Below, in pieces: positions 58,601-64,000 of a stretch of DNA of 64,000 nt (position 1 is the first letter of the stretch; every line of letters starts with the position of its first letter). Under the pieces are notes generated by a model that worked only from the letters and a program-made list of their open reading frames with translations, did not search any database and was not told where the DNA came from. The stretch is from Cornus controversa (taxonomy: Eukaryota > Streptophyta > Magnoliopsida > Cornales > Cornaceae): NCBI GenBank assembly GCA_026545225.1, contig CM048845.1:100808033-100872032 (forward strand), written 5' to 3'. The translations under genes were made by a program, and so were the position numbers.

Positions 58601-61600
58601 CCATATGGAGGCGCCTTTATCTTACATCAATGGTTACATTGGAGTTCCCCTGGAGGCAAACGAGGTAATTTAATCTGTCAATTGTTTATTTTGGTTATGC
58701 TTACCTTATTAATGAAGCTTAAAAGGACCCATTTTATTCGATGATTGACATTGTCATTGATTACATATATACTAAGAGCAAAGTTCATTTTGTCATTTGA
58801 CTGCATTTAGTTCTGGCTTGCATTTGTTGAGGTACATGTAATGTGGATGATTTTTCTTCATTGCTTTCCTTTTATGGTTTGTCTCTGCTCCCTGTTTGTT
58901 TATTCCAAAACCTTATGAGACCACCTAAGCTTATTCAAAAAGAAGTAATTTGAAACATAAGCCATCCTGAGCTTTGAGATTCACAACATTTTTGGCATTT
59001 CTCATGTCATTGTGGTGCCTTCATTTATAATCAAGTTGCGATGCTCTTGTAGCACCACTGGTTAAAGAGTGAGGTTGATGTTTAAACTCTTATCATCTGT
59101 CTTAGAAATAAAGAAAAGTGGATAATGTTTCTTACTTGTACAGTCTTTCATCTATTTTGCATGCTAAAAAACCATCTTAGACAATTCTCAGTGACATGTC
59201 TTCAGTTGGTGCCGATTCTTGCCATGAGTAAGTGATCATAAGTTCTATATACTTAATATGTAGTTTGATGTAAGCTTATGGCTTTTGTTGAGTGACTTCT
59301 AAAAAGAGATGGCTTATGGTGGCTGGCAGGGGATGTATATGCTTCCCTCTCCTTTTATCCGTTATAGATAACATTCCTTTTTTAGATTTCTGTCCTCTCT
59401 ATAAAATGTCATGGTGAAACTTCCTTAACTCTAATTATTTCAGAATAAAACAAATCACATTTTAATAAACTATCAATCTCAATAGCAAAACATGCTTACA
59501 GTAACATACAAATGGAATACATTAGTATTTTCACTAGAAATGATGTTTGATTAACTGAATTAATTTACAGAAAAAAAAACTAAAGTAAGCAAAATTACGG
59601 ATTCAGTGGGTGGTTTGAATTGCTAAAAAATTGACATTTTGTGTCCGAAAACTCCATGTTCTCTTGTAGTAGGAGCTACTTGGTGGTTTGAGTTAATGCA
59701 ATAATAAGTAACATTATGTCAAGCCTTTGTCTTATTTTCTTGCAGTGGTAATGGCATCAGTTTGGATTGTTTTGCTGTACTCTAAATTGCTCTTTGTTAT
59801 CATGAACATCTGGATATCCAGATGTATTTCTTGGTTAATTGTTTTTATTATGACTTATTTTGCACTTGCTAGGCCATGTCTATTGTTTGTTGCGTTATAA
59901 ATTCTGTGTTTTTTAAAATTTAAATAAAGAATGGTTATGTCATGAAGGAAATGTTTCTTTCGTTATTGTTCAATTGCAACACATCAACGAAATGCAGCTT
60001 GGTTAGAATTTTACTAATGTATTCACATCATTTCTTCATACAATTCAGGTCACCAGCCTGTTGAATAAAATGCAATTGCGTGCTGAGCAGTCCGTATCAG
60101 GAGATAAACAGTGCAATATCATTGTTTCTGTTCCTCCAACTAGAAGTGATGTTCTTCATCCATGTGATGTGGCTGAGGTATAGAAGTGATACTTTAACCA
60201 GAGAATGGGGACATTATGATATTGATCATCTCATTGAAGCTCTTTGTGCACCTCATTTCAAAAGTTTATCTTTTGACATTGAACATTACTTCCCTTCTTT
60301 TTTGGTGAAGGATGTTGCTATTGCTTATGGCTACAATGAAATTCCGGATAGCAAACCTGCATTTTTGAAGCCACTGCCTCTGAATGAGCTCAGTAAACTT
60401 ATCAGAATGGAGGTAGAGTGCTCTTCATTTCCTTAATGTCCACCTACTTTCGCGGGGTACTTTTTTGAATGAGTTGCTGCTTTTGTGAATGGATATATTG
60501 TCAATATGTGAGTTGGAAAACAGAGTAGTCGATCCAAAGGATCAATGTATGGCTTGATCCACAAGCAGAGTAGTGATTTTTTCGAGAAGTAGGAAGGTCT
60601 TCTCTAAAAATCCACAAACTCTCTTTAGTGTTGTTTTTACTTGAGTGGTGATTTTTTCGAGAAGTAGGAAGGTCTTCTCTAAAAATCCACAAACTCTCTT
60701 TAGTGTTGTTTTTACTTGTTTGTCTGGTAGGTGATTGTGTAGTAAATGAGGGGAAAGTGGTCTTTTTATATTGGTGGTTGGCTCAGCTATTGTGGTTAGG
60801 ACCCTTGGATAAAAGGGGGTGAGACTTGAAATTTCACAGAAGAGATGGTCTTTGGTATTTGACAAGGTTCAGAGGTAGTTTATCTATGTAAAAAATAGCC
60901 ATTGTTAATGTTGCATGAAGTTTCAAGGAAGGGGTAGGTAAGCATTAATTTAGTGAAGCAAAAGGTGGAGTAGGGTCGAGTTTAAGGTAACCAGTGTTAG
61001 CCACCTCGAGTTGTTCAGAACCCCTTATTCCTTTCGAGGTCACTTCGAGTAAGGATCCCTCCTTGGGGTGAGTGCTTCTTGAAGTACATCAGATTCCAGC
61101 CTCCAAGCCAAGTTCGCCTACTAGTCGACATTCCACCATTGGTGAATCTCTATGAACCACTCACAACTTAGAGATCTCGGGCCGGGATGTTTTCCTTCTA
61201 TATATCTTTTGGGTCATATAAAGGATGGCTTTGCAGTCCACGCCTTGTTTTGGAGTTTATCTTCAATGCATCCTTGAGGTTTATCCGTATGAGAGGAACT
61301 TAGAGCCTTTAATGCATTTGTGCTTGTGGAGAAGGTAGAAATGGTCAACCGTTTCTCGATGTTTGTCCGTAGGAAAGGAACTCCTCGAGGTTTTCAAAGT
61401 ATCTTCGAGGTTTATCTGTCGAAGAGCAACTATTCGAACTCCTTGAGGTTTATCTGTAGCCTGTAGGAGAGGAGGTCCTCAAAGTATTTATCATGTCCTC
61501 GAGTTTTATCCATTAGGGTGATGCTCCTCGAGGTCTATACGTATGGGAAGAGCTCCTTGAGGTCTTCAACAAATTCTCGAGGTTTGTCTATATGAGAGCA

Positions 61601-63176
61601 GCTCCTTGTGGTATTCAACAATCCTCGAGGTTTATCTATAGGAGAGGAGCTCCTTGAGATCTTCAACAACTCCTCAATCGAGGTCTTCAACAAGTCCTCG
61701 AGGTTTATCCATAGGAGAGGAGCTCCTCGTTGTCTTCCAAGTGAGATGCTCACGAGGGAAAAAGTGATGTGGAGTTCAGTCATTTTGACAACTAACTACC
61801 CCCATGGCACTTATGTGGCAACAGGTAGATACTACTCTACTAGGTTCCTGATCACAGTAATGAGTTCCTAAGTCCATCAAAATCCATTTTCCAAGTCTTG
61901 TGGTTCGTAATATAAGTTGAATGAAGCAGTTTGGTTCCAAGTTCCTGCTTTTCTTCTATATACATACTTCAATGGGTTTGAAGTACATTTTAACTTGTAG
62001 TCTCACATTATTAAAGAATCAGTATACTTAAAGATGAGTTGAAAAAGTCTCCTCCATGGTTGAAGCATTCTATATGGAAATCCATGCCTATGATTTTTTG
62101 GTTTAACTGCATCATGCTTGTGAACCTGCAAATTAGATATTCTGTAAGCATTGGAAGTTATTAAGTGATGATAGTATTATTTTTTAATTTGCTGTGATTT
62201 GTTTTTGGGAGCATAATAATAACACATTCTGTTAGCATGATGTCTAATTGCTGCTTATTAATGAGCTTTTAATTTTTGTGAAATGAACCTCTTGTACCTT
62301 GTTTATATTAATGCCCGCATATAATCTTCTTGACCTTGGTTTAACTTTTTTGTTTATTTCCTTTTAGATTGCAATGAATGGGTATACAGAGGTATTAACA
62401 TGGATACTTTGCTCTCACAAAGAAAATTTCTCCATGCTGAATCGTAAAGATGACAAATCAATGGCAGTGATCATTGAAAACCCTCGTTCCTCCGATTTTG
62501 AGGTTTGTTTTCTTTTTTTCCCTTCACTGTTACAAGCAATGAAGCAACATAGTGTTCCACTATTGCTTTTTTTATTTTTTATTTTATTTCTTTGATGAGC
62601 AAGATATATCACTAAAAAAAGTGCCAGAAGGGGACAACCTTTCTACACACTATGTATATAAAGTAGCAATGTATCCTATATAAAACTGAATCAGTGTTTA
62701 TTTATAACAACAAAATTTTTAGCATAGAGGTATCTACCCTTCCTTTGACCCAGCTATATAGGACATCCAAAAGCCCGTTCTTTTAACCTGTAGAGGGGTC
62801 TTCCAGTCTGTGGAGATGAAGCTGGTTCCTCCCCTGCCATATGCATCCATAAGCCTATATTTGAAGTGCATTTTCATGTGTGCTGTCTTGTTGATTCCCC
62901 CTTTGCTTGGCTGATGTATGCAAAGTATCACTATTAGTTATATCTGCAGTCCCTCTCATGTGATTTTCTTGAAATCATGTATGATGTGAGCTTCATATGT
63001 AAAGTATCTCAGTATCTTCAGTTTGATATTTACATGACTCATTTCCTATCATATAGTGTATTTAAAGTACGATAACTTGAACAGCTCCTGCATATCTACA
63101 GGTTGTTCGGAGCAGTCTTATGGCTGGTGTTCTGAAAACTGTTAAAAACAACAAAGACCATCCAAAGCCCATAAAG
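49628..63176 (+). CDS. FARSB: Cytosolic phenylalanine--tRNA ligase beta subunit (5' 15 exons; continues past right edge)
   Basis: Joined exons: 49628-49685, 49837-49892, 49969-50066, 50243-50372, 50509-50624, 53108-53174, 53787-53828, 57637-57678, 57857-57933, 58270-58396, 58497-58664, 60049-60177, 60311-60412, 62368-62502, 63102-63176. All introns are gt...ag, the frame is unbroken and 474 residues result; plant homologues have about 600. The protein starts [16 protein letters not shown]. Landmarks are [56 protein letters not shown] (B3/4 region), [45 protein letters not shown] (B5 region) and [15 protein letters not shown]. The beta chain pairs with the catalytic alpha chain in a cytosolic (alpha-beta)2 enzyme charging tRNA-Phe; B3/4 is the editing module. 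The ATG has context gtcgccATGc. A partial telo-box (aaaccct, 49570-49577) lies upstream, as in many translation genes. Introns 5, 7 and 13 are enlarged by repeats. Confidence 0.95.
51230..51638. mobile_element. Tourist-like MITE in PheRS intron 5
   Basis: The ends are TGCTTCATTTAGTTGG (left) and TGCTTTGTTTGGTAGG (right, inverted), flanked by tta at 51227-51229 and 51639-51641. Inside are ggaagg-rich and ccttcc-rich arms. It has the same family style as 779-1213. The rest of intron 5 (50625-53107) shows no other recognised element. Confidence 0.75.
54590..57410 (-). mobile_element. Degenerate LINE (non-LTR retrotransposon) in PheRS intron 7, antisense
   Basis: On the minus strand, 55590-55402 encodes [20 protein letters not shown] and RRLVERKKE, the conserved QFGFMPGRSTMEAI block of plant LINE reverse transcriptase. 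Further upstream on the same strand (about 57340-57000) lies a decayed Lys/Arg-rich linker with a [16 protein letters not shown] stretch. Frameshifts and stops are frequent. The hAT element at 55732-56627 interrupts it. The exact ends could not be fixed, and the range is approximate. Intron 7 is 3808 bp mainly because of these two elements. Confidence 0.7.
55732..56627. mobile_element. hAT-type element with palindromic 8-bp target duplication, nested in the LINE
   Basis: The ends are CTAAGAAGCACGG (left) and CTAGGAAGCAAGG (right, inverted). The direct repeat gtcatgac stands at 55724-55731 and 56628-56635. Subterminal regions are rich in cgtgtccgacacg-type motifs in both orientations, and the middle is AT-rich. 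The 85- and 87-codon frames here are only the cgtgtc repeats read in frame. It is 896 bp long with no transposase. Confidence 0.82.
58665..60048. other. PheRS intron 11, no feature recognised
   Basis: 1384 bases of T-rich intron sequence with gt...ag borders. No transposon ends or tandem repeats were seen. Confidence 0.6.
60573..60718 (+). repeat. Tandem duplication, 71-bp units, in PheRS intron 13
   Basis: The block 60573-60643 (gtgattttttcgagaagtag through tttttacttg) is repeated exactly at 60648-60718, 75 bases apart. The two copies show no difference, so the duplication is very recent or homogenised. Confidence 0.92.
61240..61745 (+). repeat. Degenerate minisatellite in PheRS intron 13
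   Basis: About ten imperfect copies of a unit near 40 to 50 bases containing cctcgaggtttatccgtagg followed by agaggagctcctcgaggt and cttcaacaa. It is GC-richer than the rest of the intron. It adjoins 60900-61240, which holds related cctcgag motifs (cacctcgagttg, tttcgaggtcacttcgag), so the array and its flank probably arrived together. Confidence 0.8.
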
Positions 63177-64000
63177 GTAAACTTGGGATTCTTTTTATAG
63201 CTTATTGCTCTGCTATTGGCAACTTATGCTGTTTGTCTTGTTATTAGAGTTTTATGAACTTTTACCATGTGGATGGGGGAATTAGATGAAGAGACAAGCA
63301 TATAAGATAGCCCATTTTAAAGCTTCATTTGTCCTTATCATTTTCTTTTCTTTTATTTTTTTGGATTGTGATAAATGTTAAGTTTGATGCTTCTGAAATA
63401 TAAAGAGAGTAATTTACATGTAATATCTACAGGTAATGGTCCAACTTTTTTGACTGGATGGGTGAACGTGCTATGCACGTAAGCCTCAATTCCCTAGGCC
63501 TATTCATATGGGGATGCAAATAGTTTCTATAATTCAGAGACTTTGGGTGCGTAATTAAGAATTGGGTCATTTTTAGATTACTATCCTTTTGTTTCAAGTA
63601 TCCGGGGGTTTGTCTTAGAAATAAGTGGTCCATATTTAATACACAGGCTATATAGAATATATTACACACACGGATATATAGAATGCATGTATAATGTATA
63701 ATTGATGTCTAATAAGATTCTAATTTATTTATTATTTATTAATTAGATTATTTAGATTAATTTAATAATCAGAAAATTATTCGAATTAGAAATCTATATG
63801 ATATGTTATAAAATATATAAATGTAATAAAAAAAATTCAAATGTCATTTGAATTCTCATAGAATGATTATTTGATCCTTTTCTCTTCTTTGGATCCTAAT
63901 TCAATCACGAGTTATCCTAACCTGTAATTTCAACCAAACCAGATGGACTTTTCCTCCTCTGGTGGATCTCTTCCCATTGGATGATCCTGTTTCAACCTTT
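63177..64000. other. Start of PheRS intron 15, next exon not reached
   Basis: After the gtaaac donor at 63177 no sequence fits the next expected PheRS coding block (a stretch like I-F-E-V-G-D). A second tatctacag at 63427-63435 copies the acceptor of exon 15, but the following sequence has no matching coding content. The intron is therefore longer than 824 bases or carries an insertion. Confidence 0.6.

Noticed and set aside
63462..63515. Possible second Helitron 3' end (acgtgctatgcacgt hairpin followed by ctag)
   Set aside because: The base after ctag is g rather than t, the spacing is a little long, and no matching 5' end was found.

Overview
This is nuclear DNA of a flowering plant, almost certainly a eudicot. 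The intergenic sequence is AT-rich. The protein genes are split by GT-AG introns. The families seen (CYP78A cytochromes P450, a eukaryotic cytosolic phenylalanyl-tRNA synthetase beta chain, Tat-lineage Gypsy, CACTA, hAT, PIF/Harbinger, Helitron and LINE elements) are those of plant chromosomes. I cannot name the species.

Three host genes are well supported, all on the + strand. Two are a tandem pair of CYP78A5/KLUH-like P450 genes (3807-5992 and 8221-10606). Each has two exons with the intron at the same codon boundary, and together they look like a fairly recent local duplication. The third is the 5' part of the cytosolic PheRS beta-subunit gene. Fifteen exons between 49628 and 63176 encode the first 474 residues, and the gene runs off the right edge of the window.

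Layout. 1-506 is the end of a PIF/Harbinger transposon with the first 63 codons of its transposase on the minus strand. 507-3673 is MITE-rich. 3674-10606 is the P450 pair. 10607-24340 has no recognisable gene and holds MITEs, several hAT-type elements and duplicated intergenic segments. 24345-44028 is a nested transposon stack. Two inverted arms of an old element flank an 18.8 kb Tat-type Gypsy retrotransposon (24941-43772, 5-bp target duplication tttgg). The protease region of that element was later hit by two LTR-bounded insertions of about 2.5 kb each (probable solo LTRs). One of these was then invaded by a CACTA transposon and the other by a small MITE. 44110-49490 holds a second copy of the upstream intergenic duplication, a Mutator-like inverted-repeat element, a probable non-autonomous Helitron and hAT remnants. 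49628 to the end is the PheRS gene, whose long introns contain a Tourist MITE, an antisense LINE carrying a hAT insertion, and minisatellites.

The three host genes show no functional link. The P450s are expected ER enzymes acting in organ-growth signalling. The synthetase is a housekeeping translation enzyme. Most of the remaining sequence is transposon-derived or intergenic. I found no novel multi-gene system. The less ordinary features are the antisense ORF and tandem-repeat block in the 3' part of the Tat element, the exon-like minus-strand sequence inside the CACTA element, and a paralogous empty site that dates one MITE insertion.
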